Part shown: positions 11,701 to 21,646 of the stretch, piece after piece
Layout of the letters: each line of letters opens with the position of its first letter
Position numbering within the stretch: position 1 is the first letter of the stretch
NCBI GenBank assembly: GCA_024345305.1
Contig: BRON01000005.1
Coordinates: forward strand, 1,426,001 to 1,490,000
Reading direction: 5' to 3'
Source of the DNA: Mrakia gelida
Lineage: Eukaryota; Basidiomycota; Tremellomycetes; Cystofilobasidiales; Mrakiaceae
DNA: 64,000 nucleotides
Translations under genes and position numbers: made by a program
The notes under the pieces: model-generated
What the model was told of the DNA's origin: nothing
The model's database searches: none
The model's input: only the letters and a program-made list of their open reading frames with translations

Positions 11701-12183
11701 CGTCGTCGAAGAGCAACCTCTCGGCTTCGACATCATCGAGGAATCAGGGAAAGTCCCTCTGGATGTCGCTATCGTGAACACTCTCATGAGCTGTGGAACG
11801 GAAGAGCGAGTCAGGAGGATGGCTGGGAGTCTGCTCCTCGTGGGTGGAACGGCAGGTCTTCCTGCGCTGGGATACGCGATTCAGAGTCGGTGAGTGACCG
11901 AAGACGACGCTTTTCGAATCGAGAGACGCGTTCGACCCGAAGCTGACCTCTTTCTCTCGTTCTTCGCTGGCTCAGAGTTCTACCGATCCTCAACTCGCGG
12001 ATTCCGTCTCTCCAGACGGTTGAGATCATCCCTTCGCCGAGGGAGATCGATCCGAGGCTGCTCGTTTGGAAGGGAGTGAGCGTTCTCGCGAGGTTGGAGA
12101 GCGTGAACGAGTACTGGGTCGGGAGGCAGGAGTGGGAGAGACTTGGGTTGAGAGCGCTGAGGGAGAAGAGCTTGTTTTTGTAA
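8770..12183 (+). CDS. ARP8: Actin-related protein 8 (INO80 complex subunit)
   Basis: Twelve exons: 8770..8837, 8951..9071, 9141..9452, 9548..9754, 9916..10080, 10195..10314, 10470..10585, 10696..10849, 10947..11051, 11141..11254, 11327..11889, 11976..12183; 750 codons plus stop. ARP8-specific blocks are clear: KTIVIHPGSKTIRIGRASD, VFKLSTDIWDVRRPWLDRI, YSAILIIPDH, QESLGATFGAGLSSACVID, VLPDTRHTLTYGGDD, FPYKELDLIKTYDWN, NLYDFFVRRP and DEVILAPMCLFEPRVIDF. The C-terminal actin-fold end reads SLLLVGGTAGLPALG and VSVLARLESVNEYWV. A long low-complexity insert rich in Pro, Ser and Ala lies at about residues 500-620, just before the last actin subdomain. ARP8 binds nucleosomes and DNA in the nuclear INO80 chromatin remodeller together with actin and Arp4. 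Intron donors of exons 2, 3 and 10 are GTTCGT. Confidence 0.95.
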
Positions 12184-12416
12184 TGAACGGGTCATCTGCT
12201 ATGATGTGATCGCGTCCTTGGGCGGCTCTCGAGAGAGAACCGAAGGAGTGGAGATCCGATGGATCAAGAGCGGAGACAGAGGGGAGGGCAAGTGAGCCCG
12301 AACCAAAACGAGCCTTCGACTCGCTTTGCTCTTCCTCCCATCGTACCGCATTCTGCGCTCACACCCCACTCTGCCAAATCACTCCACTCCTGGTCTACCC
12401 ATCCCCCTCATCACCC

Positions 12417-13908
12417 ATGTCGTCACCCTCCTCCTCAGCTCAAGACGGTCTCTCACAAACGACGGCGACGTCGACCATCGACCTCTCCTCCCTCTCCGCT
12501 TCCCTTCCCTCCCTCGACTCGACTTCCTCTCCTGGAACCGATTCTGGACTCGCTAAGCCTCAAGGTGGCATCCCCTCAGGTGTGTTTCGTATCGTGGCGT
12601 CTGAGCTCTCTGGGTATCAGAGAAGTGGCGCGAGAGGGGATGATGGAAAGGAAGAACGAACCGAGCTCAACTCCGTCACTGATTCTCCCGTCACTGATTC
12701 TCCCTTCTCCCTCCCTTCGTCCCTCTTCACTCCTCAAGGTATTCCTCTCGAAGTCCTCGAATGGATCCTTCGATATACCTTCCTTCGACGCACCCTCCTC
12801 ACGCCTTCCTCGGACCCCTTCCCTCTCCGCGGAACCACCCATCTCCTCCTCGTCTCCAAAGCCTTTCGCGAGCTCTGCCTCCCCATCTTCTTCGAACACC
12901 TCACCATCGGTCGACCCTCGGACTACCTCACCTTCTTCGATCCCAAGGACGGTCTCTTCGTCGTCGGGGAGGAAGGAAGGAAGCGATGGAGCTACGTGCA
13001 TTTTCTAGGAATCGCCTGCGGAGTCCATCCACCCCCTCATTTCCCGGACGCCCACAACCCCTCCTGGATCGTCCCTCTCGCGGCTCCCATGGAAACGAGG
13101 ATCCCTACCGTCGTTCTTTTCGACGAGGAGCTCTGCACTCCGCCCCCCGTCGAGGCGTATCTCGAAGCCGTCAAGAACTCAGTCGCGGACGTCGACCAAC
13201 GAACTCGAGGCTCCTCCTCCCTCGTCGCCGAGTACGAGCAGTCCCCCTATTTCGCCAACGGTGGTCGTAACTACGAGGAATGGGTCAAGGCTACCTTCGA
13301 TCGAGATGTCGAGCCCGAAATCACCGTCAGGATCGCTCGAATGACAATCAACGCCATCGTTAACGCGCAACAACAGTTCTACGCCAAACTCCTCCCCACC
13401 GTCCTCAGCTACGTTCTCTCGGACGATCCCACCCAAATCTCTCATCTCCTCTACCTCACCAAGCGCATCAAGAACAACTCCATCGCGTACTCGAGGTACT
13501 TCCACATCCACCAGCACCCTCCCACCTCCTCCACACTCTCCAATCCTGTTCGACCTGCGAAGGAACGTACGCTTCTTCTACCTTCGACTCGTCGGCTACT
13601 CGAAGGAGAACCGACCCTTCTTCCTCGATCAGTACCACGAGGAGGTCCTTGGCCCGATGGGTCGGAGGTACATCCTCGGCGGCGAGCAGGAAGAGAGCGC
13701 TCTGCTCTTCGTACCAAGATTCGTAGGTCCCTGTCCTTCAGCTGTCTCGTTCCGAGTTCCTATCCTTGTGCTGACCTTCCTTTTTTCGGCTCGGAATCAG
13801 ATGTACGAAGGCATGCTGGAGTTCGGGGCATTTAGAGCGCTGCCCGAGGAGATGGAGTTGGCGTTGCGAGGGAAGTCGAGTTTGGTTCAAGCGGAGGCGA
13901 GCGAGTGA
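12417..13908 (+). CDS. F-box-like protein with a questionable reading frame
   Basis: Proposed model: 12417..12579, 12739..13495, 13563..13722, 13801..13908 (395 codons plus stop). A Ser-rich N-terminus is followed by an F-box-like helix set, GIPLEVLEWILRYTFLRR...LLLVSKAFRELCLPIFFEHL. A domain of unknown function shared with the gene at 62.5-63.7 kb comes next (YLTFFDPKDGLF, RKRWSYV). Frame problem: the long frame runs to about 13541 (…TSSTLSNP), but the coding continuation (LFDLRRNVRFFYLRLVGYS) is in another frame. A 67 bp GT-AG intron (13496-13562) restores the frame, but it lacks the CTGAC branch seen in nearly every other intron, so a one-base indel is an equally good explanation. F-box proteins recruit substrates to SCF ubiquitin ligases. 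This gene is probably a member of the lineage-expanded fungal F-box set. Confidence 0.6.
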
Positions 13909-14558
13909 TGGGGTGGTAGGTGGTTGAGCGAGAGGGCTTGGCTTTGGACATTTAACTTTTTACGAGTTCGTCACGCTCTTGAACACCGGATCTGGGACTG
14001 GAAAGAACGACGTGACTTCGAACGCGCGAGCTTTCGTCTCGACGCGTCTGATCCCTCGCCTGTCTTCCCTCGTCCTTCTCCTTCGCCCTTCCCTCTTCCC
14101 GCCCTCTACGCCAGCACATCATCCCCTGCCGCAAACTGACTCGATGTCGCGAACGTCCCGCGATGGAACCTCATTCGTATCCATCGAAAACGAAGACGAG
14201 CGCGTCGTCTCGTCTACGCTGCTCTCCTCTCACTCTCGCTCAATTCTCGTTCCCACTTTCCCACACCGGCGTTCTTTCTTTCCAGACGTCAGAGAATCAA
14301 GACGTGATATAGATCGTTTCAAAACGAGAAAGGTGTAACTAAAAGCAAAGGTGGGGAAGAAATATAACGATCATCAAACGAACGAGCGAAGGCAAGCGAA
14401 GAAAAGAAACCAAGGTGCTGATCCTGAGTGCGAGCGCGAGAATGAGTGAAGGTGGGTTTTTGAGTAGGTATACAACGAAACTATATAGGGTGGTGGTGGT
14501 GATGGAAGTGGATAAGGGGGGGGGGGGGGGGGGGGGGGAAGAAAGGGTTGGGGTTGGT
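13909..14558. other. Convergent intergenic region with a homopolymer
   Basis: The interval holds the 3' flank of the F-box-like gene and of IMP dehydrogenase. It includes a GACGCGTC octamer (14041-14048) and the poly-G tract listed separately. No exon is recognised. Confidence 0.5.
14516..14538. repeat. 23-base G homopolymer (C on the IMPDH sense strand)
   Basis: An uninterrupted run of 23 G on the plus strand begins 21 bases downstream of the IMP dehydrogenase stop codon. In the IMPDH transcript it would read as a C tract in the 3' UTR. Its length is likely to vary between isolates or assemblies. Confidence 0.9.
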
Positions 14559-17274
14559 TTAAGCGAAGAGCCTCTTGGTGTAAGAGTTGAGTCCGTGAAC
14601 TCCTCCCTCGACCTGAGCAGAAGCGGTTCGAAGCTCGAATCGAACGGTTCCGTCGGCGACTCCGGCTTTAAGGGCGGTGATGGACTGAGCGAAAGCGAAA
14701 CGAAAACGAAGGGGAAGGGAAGTCAGCGAACGCAAAACGAAACGACGCGTCGAACACACTCGAACTCGAAGGAAACGGAGGGCTTTGGAGACTCACAGTA
14801 ACTCCCGAATCCTGAAGCGAGTGCTGAAGTCCGGTGTGAAGGTAAGGCAAGAACTTCTCCACGCTTCCCTTGTCCTGAACGTCTCCCGACACTCCCTGGG
14901 CGACCTTGACCGAGTCGGACTCGGAGAAGTATCGCGAGGTAGCGGCGTTCTCGTCTCCAGCGGGAGCGGCGTCGACGGCTCCCTTGGTGAGAGGGGCTTT
15001 GGTGTGCTCCATAGCCTCCTGAGAAAAGGAGCGAAGAGCGAACAAAGGGAGGGAAGGTCAGTTCGAGAACGAACAAAGAGCTCGACGCGTCGAGCGCGAA
15101 CAAAACGACAAGAGGGTGAAAGGGATAGCGAAAACTCACGATCGATCCCATACCTCGGTAAGTCTTGACCCTTTTTCCCTCGTGGTAGAAGTACTCTCCA
15201 GGAGACTCCGTCGTTCCAGCCAACAATCCACCCATCATCACCGCGCTCGCTCCCAAACTCAAGGCCTTCGCGATGTGTCCGATGTTTCCGATTCCTCCAT
15301 CGGCCCAGGTAGGGACTCCAAACTTCTTAGCGAACTCCGAAACGGCGTAGACGGCGGTTCCCTGAGGTCGACCGACGGCCATGACCTCCTGGGTGATGCA
15401 GATGGATCCGGATCCCATTCCGATTCGAAGAGCATCGGCTCCAGCAGCGATGAGCATAGCGGCCTGCTCTCGAGTGACGACGTTTCCAGCGACGACGTCG
15501 ATGTCGGGGTAGGTAGCCTTGATCCACTGGATCATCTCGATCTGGAAGACCGAGTTTCCTTGGGAGGAGTCGAGGACGACGACGTCGAGACCGGCTTCGA
15601 CGAGGAGGGCGAGTCTCTCCCTGTCGGCGGGACGGGTTCCGATGGCGGCTCCGCAGAAGAGCTGCTTGGTCGAAGGCTTCTTGGACGCGAGAGGGTAGTT
15701 CTGGTTCTTGAGGAGATCGGATCGAGCGAGGAGGGATCGAAGGTTTCCGTCCGAGTCGACGATGGGGAGCTTACCCTTTCGGGAGTCTCGGAGGAGTCGG
15801 TTGGCTTCGTCGAGCTTGATTCCGACCTGAGCGACGACGAGATCCTTAGTCATGATGGAGGCGAGAGGAGTGTTGGCGTCCCTGAACTGAACGTCTCGAC
15901 CGGTGACGATTCCGAGGAGCTTGCCTCCGAGCTTTCCAGTGTCTGAACGAGTCGCGAGGGAGAGAAGACGAAGAAGAAGAGTCAGTAAAGGTAATGAGGT
16001 AACGAGGAGACGAGCGAGTGGACGAGGCAAGAGATGTGGGTTGGCGAAGGTGGATTCAGTGATCAAAGTGAAAGCATCCGCAAGATAAGGACTTCCCGCT
16101 AGGAAGCCCAAATAGGAAGAACGAAGGTTACAAAGTTTGAAGTCTCATCATTAAAAGAGAAGCGTTCGGAAACGCGTCTCTCTCGAGAAAGGGTGTTGTT
16201 GGGGGGAAGAGGAGACGAGCGAACGGACGAGAAGCAGAACGAGCGACGCGAAGCGAACGAAGGAAGGGAGACAGGACTAACCGGTGATGGGAACTCCACA
16301 GAATCCGAGCTTGGCCTTGATGTCGAGGACACTAGGGAGCGCAACGAGAAGAGAGTGCAAAGTCAGCTCGAGCTCGTAGAGGGACGAGGGAGGGGAGAAG
16401 GGAAAGAAGACTCACGACTGAACGGTGTCGGTCGAGCTCAAAACGACGGGATCGGTGATGAATCCGTTCTCGTACTTCTTGACCTTTCGAACCATGGCGG
16501 CCTGGACCTCAGCGGTGTTGTTGTGGTGAATCACTCCGAGTCCTCCGAGGAGCTGGTAAGCAGCGAACGAAAGGAGGAGGTAAGCAAGGAAAGGACGGCG
16601 GGCGAGTCAGATTTCGAGCGAGAGAAACTCACACCGATGGCGATGGCCATTCTGCAGAAGCGAGAAGAGCGAGGTCAGGATAGGTTTCGAGTGGATTGAG
16701 GAGGTAGTAGAGAGGCGAACGTACTGAGTCTCGGTGACGGTGTCCATGGGGGAGGAGATGAAGGGAGTCTTGAGCTGAACTCGCTTGGTAACGCTGAAGG
16801 GAGGGAAGGGAAAAAGCTGAAGGTCAGCTCGAGCTCGTTCGCAGATGGTGGCGAAACAGGAGGTTGATCTCTACTCACAAGGTATCAAGGGAGACCTCGT
16901 TGGCCTGTACGCGGATGAAAAGAAAGCGTTCGAGTCAGATTTGGTGTGATCTTGAAGGGGTGAGAAGACGAGGGGAGGGAGGGTTGAAAGGGAAGGAGAA
17001 ACGAACGTTGAAGTTGATGTGCCCGGGAAGCATGAGGATATCGTTGTAAGTCAATCCTCCGTTCTTCTGAGAGTCCATCTGAGAAAGCATCAACCGAGAA
17101 GAAGAGAGCGTCAGCAAGCTGGCTTCGAGGCGAGGGAAGGAAGGGAAAAAGGAAGGAACCCACGAGCTCTGAAGCGCTCAACCCATCCCCTCGCTCGTAC
17201 TTCTTCAACTCCTCCAACGCACTCGAAGGGTTGAGGAAATCAGCAGGGTCGAGGAAGGCAGTCGTGGAAGGCAT
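14559..17274 (-). CDS. IMD: Inosine-5'-monophosphate dehydrogenase
   Basis: Ten exons: complement(14559..14684, 14797..15018, 15140..15942, 16282..16331, 16416..16552, 16633..16651, 16725..16793, 16879..16904, 17007..17078, 17164..17274), 544 codons plus stop, normal for the family (523 in baker's yeast). The enzyme oxidises IMP to XMP with NAD+, the committed step of GTP synthesis. N-terminal barrel half: [11 protein letters not shown] and [17 protein letters not shown] (Bateman) pair at about residues 125-245 ([23 protein letters not shown]). Catalytic loop [13 protein letters not shown] with the nucleophilic Cys at about residue 343. Phosphate site [18 protein letters not shown] and flap YRGMGSI. 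Exons as small as 19 and 26 bp occur in the N-terminal half. The gene is head-away from Cdc20. Confidence 0.96.
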
Positions 17275-17941
17275 GATTTTGAGTGAGAGAGATGGGGAAG
17301 GGGAGAGAGGGAATAGGACGTTCAGAGAAAGGTGGGATGGGGGTTCCCCTCCAAACTGCATTCTGAAGGAACCGACCAGTTTTGAGAGCGCGAAAAACAA
17401 GGCTGTACTCGGCAGTCTTCGAGAAGACCGATGGAGCCAAGAAAGATCATATCTGGATAAAGCCCGGAAGCTGATGGAGAATACCAGCTAGACGGATTGA
17501 AGGAGGGAGAATAGGAAAACCTTCAAAATCGCAAGAGAAAGGGAAAGGGAGCGGGTTGGTCGCGTGGGAGGTCGTCCGAACGCGGTCTCATTTGAGGGGA
17601 AACGGGCGACTCTGGTTGTTGTTCCACCGACGAGGACAGCATAACAGCTTCCGGATCTACAGGTAAGCGAGGAGTTCTATGAGAAGAACAGAACGACTCG
17701 GCCGAGAGCGAACGAGACCAGGTCTCCTCTCTCGCTCGTCCTCGCTTCGCTTTCGAACTCGTCGCGGTCGAGCGAACTCTTGTCTGTGCCGTGGAGAGGG
17801 GTCGAAAGAGGATGAATGAATCGTAAGGCTCGTGAATGGATGATGGTACAAAAGATGAGCGAGGGGGGAGGATAAAACAAGGGTGAAAACGAAAACGTGA
17901 AGCAAAACGCAAACCCAAGCGACGACGACGCGAAATCGATC
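17275..17941. other. Intergenic region upstream of IMP dehydrogenase
   Basis: The interval should contain the IMPDH promoter and leader and the 3' end of the Cdc20 gene. I see no additional exon chain. Confidence 0.45.
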
Positions 17942-20432
17942 TCAACGAATGATCCCGCCCGACATCTCTCCCTCGTCAACCACGGTCCTGAGAGGCTTGC
18001 GTTTGGCAAGAGGTTGAGCTTCCCAGATCCTCCAGAACTGCGGTCGAAGCGAAACGAAGAAGAGAAGAGGGGTACGGACGCGTCAGTTTGGCTCGTCGCA
18101 CGCTCGCTCCTCCCTTGCCTCCTCCTCTCACCCATCCACTCCGTGCACCCACCCAGAACGCGGCCCAAAACACTCACCTTCAAATACTCATCCCTCGCTA
18201 CCGTCCCGATCATCCCCCCATCAGGACTCTGCATGCTCGCGAGCACTCTCGAACTATGCGCCTCGACCTCCCAGCTCTGCTGCTGACTCCCGTACCCCCA
18301 GACTCTCAGAGAGTTGTCCCTGTAGCCGTGAGTGGAGAGGATCTCTCTCGAGTGAGGGGAGAAGAAGAGGGACGTGATGGGCGAAGGGGTTTGGAGGGTG
18401 GAGGTCTTGGATCCGGAGGAGGAGGAGTAGAAGTGGATCGAGTGGTCGTTCTTGCCGCCGCCGCTGGCTAGAAGAGTGGATTGCCAGGGGGACCAGGCTA
18501 GGGCCTGGGAGGGTGAGCAGAAGGGAGGGGGTGGGTGAGTCAGAAGGAGGAACAGAAGGGACGAGAAGAGGAGGAGCGAAACGACGACGAATGAACCTTG
18601 ACCGTCGTGGAGTGATCTTTTCTAGACCAGCGAACGTTGGCGGGGAGAGGGTCTCCGGTTTCAGAGTCGACGGAGAGGAAGGATCCGGATATTCGACCAC
18701 TGGGAGGTGAGAAAGAAAGAAAGGGAGAGACCGTCAGCGACGCAGAATCGTTTGACGACCCACCGTCGTCGCCTCGACATCAAGCAAAGCGAAAGATCGG
18801 ACTCACTCCCAGCAGTTGACGATGTTATCGCTGCCACCAGAAGCGAGGACTAGACCGTCTGACCTCCAAGTGAGACTGCAGACCTGGGGGAGTGAAGAGG
18901 GAAAAAGGAAGGGAATGAGAGACGGTCAGGGTTTGACGTTGAGACGAGACGCGTCGTCGCGGAGGGTCATCGAGGGAAGAAGCATCGGAGACGCAAACTC
19001 ACCTCAGCCTTATGACCCAGAAGCTCCCCGACCTTGTGAGTGGGAGCTCTCAGGTCGTGGTGATGGATCGAGCCGTCCTTCGATCCAGAACTGAGGAGGT
19101 CTCGTTTCCAGGAAGACGAGAGAACAGGGACTCGAGACTGTTGAGTTTGGAGGCAAAGAGAGGTAGAGGTCAGCACTGCCAGTAGTTGAAATGAATCCCA
19201 GTCATGCTGACGACGAGGACGAACGAGTCTCTCTGGGTGGTCGGCGTCGAAGAGAGCAGATGAGGGCGAGAGAACTCACGACGTGACCCGACATCGTTCT
19301 CGTCTTGACCATCGTCTCAACATCCCAAACCTCGACCTGTCCCAACACATTTCCTAAGAAAAGATACTTCCCGTCTCGCGAGAAAGTGATCGACGTAGTT
19401 TGAGGACTCGTGTCAGCTCTGTTCGAGGTTCAAAACGACGAGGGAGGGGAGGGGAAGTCAGCTCGAGCTCGGGATCGCTTCGTCGTTCCTCGCTCGCTCA
19501 CCAAGCTCCAGCAGGACCGAGACTTCTCCCTGTCCAAGAAGAACGTAAGCCAAACTCACCTCCCCAGCGACTTGACCTCCCTCGGACCCGCATCCCAAAG
19601 CCAAACCGACCTTCCAAGCGGGACAGCGACGATGTTCTCCGAGCTCCAGGCGAGCAAGTTCAACCTATGGTCTGTAGAGAACCCAGGAGCGTCCAACGAC
19701 CTTTCCGGTCTCGTAGATAGCTCTCTCTTCCTCTTCTTCTCTCTGATATCCAGCATCCCACCTCCTACGCCCGCTCCCATCCTCCTTGAGCTTCCCTCGT
19801 CGACGTCGTACGGTCGAAGCTGGGGAGGGGTGAGCTTCCGACTGGTCGAGTTTGAGGGGGAGCCTTGACCGAAGAGGAGGATCCGAGAGGGAGTGTTGAG
19901 CGAAGGGGATGACGATGAAGAAGGGGAGGGTTTGGTGAGGTGTTGTTTGATGGGTGAGGAGGAGGTGTTGCTGTGAGTGGTAGGCGAGGAGGAGGAGACC
20001 GAGGAGACGCGAGAGGTGAGGGAGGTGGAGGGAGTCGGGTCCAGAGGTTCCGGGTGGAAGGCGGGAGCGAAGAAGGACGAGGAGAAGGTTGAGGAGGAGC
20101 GAAGGGGGATGAAGCGGTCCGCCTGAAGAGAGAAAGAGTGAGGAAAGGAAGTACGAAGCTGAGGAGAAGGAGAAGGGTAAGGGATGAGGGAGGGAAGGAA
20201 CGAATGAGCTCACCGTTCCGTCCATGGTCGTTTCTGCTGGAATCTGGACTCGGGAGTCACAAAACCTGAGGGCCGCGGTGTAGAGACGATGCTGAGGAGA
20301 CCTTCCTGAGCGAGATGGAGGTGCCCGAGGCGACGGATGGAGCAAGGAAGGGGAAGAGAGAGAACCTGGCCGTTTGAAGTCACTCGTCGCTCTCTTTCCT
20401 CGGGACGTTCCTTGGAAGGTCGATTTCGACAT
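17942..20432 (-). CDS. CDC20: Fizzy-family APC/C activator, probably Cdc20
   Basis: Eight exons: complement(17942..18037, 18178..18504, 18597..18699, 18807..18883, 19003..19137, 19280..19418, 19560..20122, 20214..20432), 552 codons plus stop. The family signature is complete: a C-box DRFIPLR at residues 75-81, the entry to the propeller SLDAPGFSTDHRLNLLAWSS, then WD40 blades (SITFSRDGKYLFLG, SGSKDGSIHHHDLR, LASGGSDNIVNCW, STHGYRDNSLRVW) and a C-terminal Ile-Arg (…GGIIR). The C-box and IR tail dock the activator to the anaphase-promoting complex. The terminal stretch FWRIWEAQPLAKRK looks more like Cdc20 than Cdh1. The 5' half has a long Ser-rich linker. Cdc20 selects securin and cyclin for ubiquitination at anaphase. 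Donor GTTCAT in intron 6 is unusual. Confidence 0.9.
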
Positions 20433-20700
20433 GTTTTAGATTTGATTCCGTGTGATGACTTTCTAACCTCTCTGAGGAAGCAAGCTGACAACGATCGATC
20501 TACATATACATCTAGACTAGACAGACGGTAACTAAGCAGAAGGTGAGTCGCGTCTCGTTCCGACGCGTCCAGCATCGCTCACCCTCGCTCCCCTGACGCT
20601 CGTCGCATCTTTGAGGAGATGCAAAAAGCACCACACTCCTCTGTTGGAAGATGACGAATCACTAACATCCTCAGACGCGTCTTTTCCTTCTACAGCTCGC

Positions 20701-21528
20701 TCACTCCCTCCCCCTCCTCGCAAACTCGAGGCACTCCTTCTCCAGCCCCTCAACCCTCCAAACCTCCACTCCAGCTTCCTCCAGCACTCGAGTTCCAAGA
20801 CACTGAACGAAATCAGGTGGTTCGTTGACTCCCTGCAGATATCAAAAGCAAAGTAAACCAGTCAGCCTCGACGTGCGAGCTCATCTCCCCTCCCTCCCTC
20901 CCTTTCTCTCCCACCTGTCTGCTCGATCATGAACTCACCACAAACACCCTCTTCACCCTATGCCTAGCCAACAACCTCGCACAGTCCGGTTCTCCACTCG
21001 TCCTGACACTACACGGCTCCAGCGTCGTATAAACATCGCACCTCTCGAGCACGTCCTGATGCGTCCACGTTTCGCTTCCAGGCCAAGCTGAGGGAGATTG
21101 AATTGCGAGGAGGGCGTGTAGAGCTTCTGGGGTGAGAGCGAGGAGTTTAGAGAGAGCTGAGGACTCGGCGTGGGAGGTGGGGTGAGGAGGTTCACGAGAG
21201 TAACCCGTTGAGAGGAGGAGACCGGCTTGAAGGGAGGAGGCTGAGGAAGAGGGAGGAGGTGGAAGGACGAAGGTCGATCCTACGCAGAAGGCTGTTGGGG
21301 AGACGATACATTCGAGGGAGAGGTCGAGGCAGGCTTTGATGTTTTGGAGGTGGAGGGCATCTGGAGGTGGAGAGGGAGGAGATGGAAAGAGGAGGGAAGG
21401 AGGGAAGGTGAGCTTCGACGGGTCGATTCCGATGTGCTTGGACGCTTCCTGGAGCAGAAGTGAGAGCGAAACTCGCCTTGGGTAGTTCTGAGAGGGAACT
21501 CCCTGGATGCTGAGTCTGTCGAAGTCAT
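20701..21528 (-). CDS. Cytidine/DRAP deaminase-family enzyme
   Basis: Three exons: complement(20701..20832, 20939..21360, 21477..21528), 201 codons plus stop. The zinc-dependent deaminase core is plain: HAE at about residues 81-83 (zinc ligand and catalytic Glu) and EPCSV...C with Cys134 and Cys144. Flanking blocks AFCVGSTFVL, STGYSRE, YTTLEPCS, VKRVFVGVNEPPDFVQ resemble the deaminase half of fungal riboflavin enzyme Rib2 (2,5-diamino-6-ribitylamino-pyrimidinone phosphate deaminase), here without a pseudouridine-synthase half. Riboflavin synthesis is therefore likely but not proven. The first intron appears to use a GC donor (GCGAGT); it contains a CTCACC branch-like site. If unspliced, the same stretch stays open but lacks an ATG. 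Divergent from the TMEM19-like gene, 118 bp between starts. Confidence 0.8.
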
Positions 21529-21646
21529 GCGAGATGGAGTGGAAAACGGTTGCTGACTGTTTGAAGCTGGAGGGGGAGGGAGGCGAAAGCTCGAAGTCTT
21601 CCTCTCGAGAAGTTGATCTCTGACCACATCGACGCCTCGGACAAAC
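21529..21646. promoter_or_regulatory. Bidirectional promoter region, deaminase / TMEM19-like gene
   Basis: The two start codons are separated by 118 bp, so regulatory DNA must be shared or overlap the coding leaders. No clear TATA element was seen. Confidence 0.5.

Noticed and set aside
11327..11890. Pro-rich stretch as a separate gene
   Set aside because: It is in frame with ARP8 on both sides, its junctions have correct phases, and the conserved C-terminal actin-fold block follows directly.
15116..15946. A 276-codon plus-strand open frame
   Set aside because: It is exactly antisense to the largest IMP dehydrogenase exon and has a Ser/Gly/Asp-rich, non-conserved sequence typical of antisense shadows.
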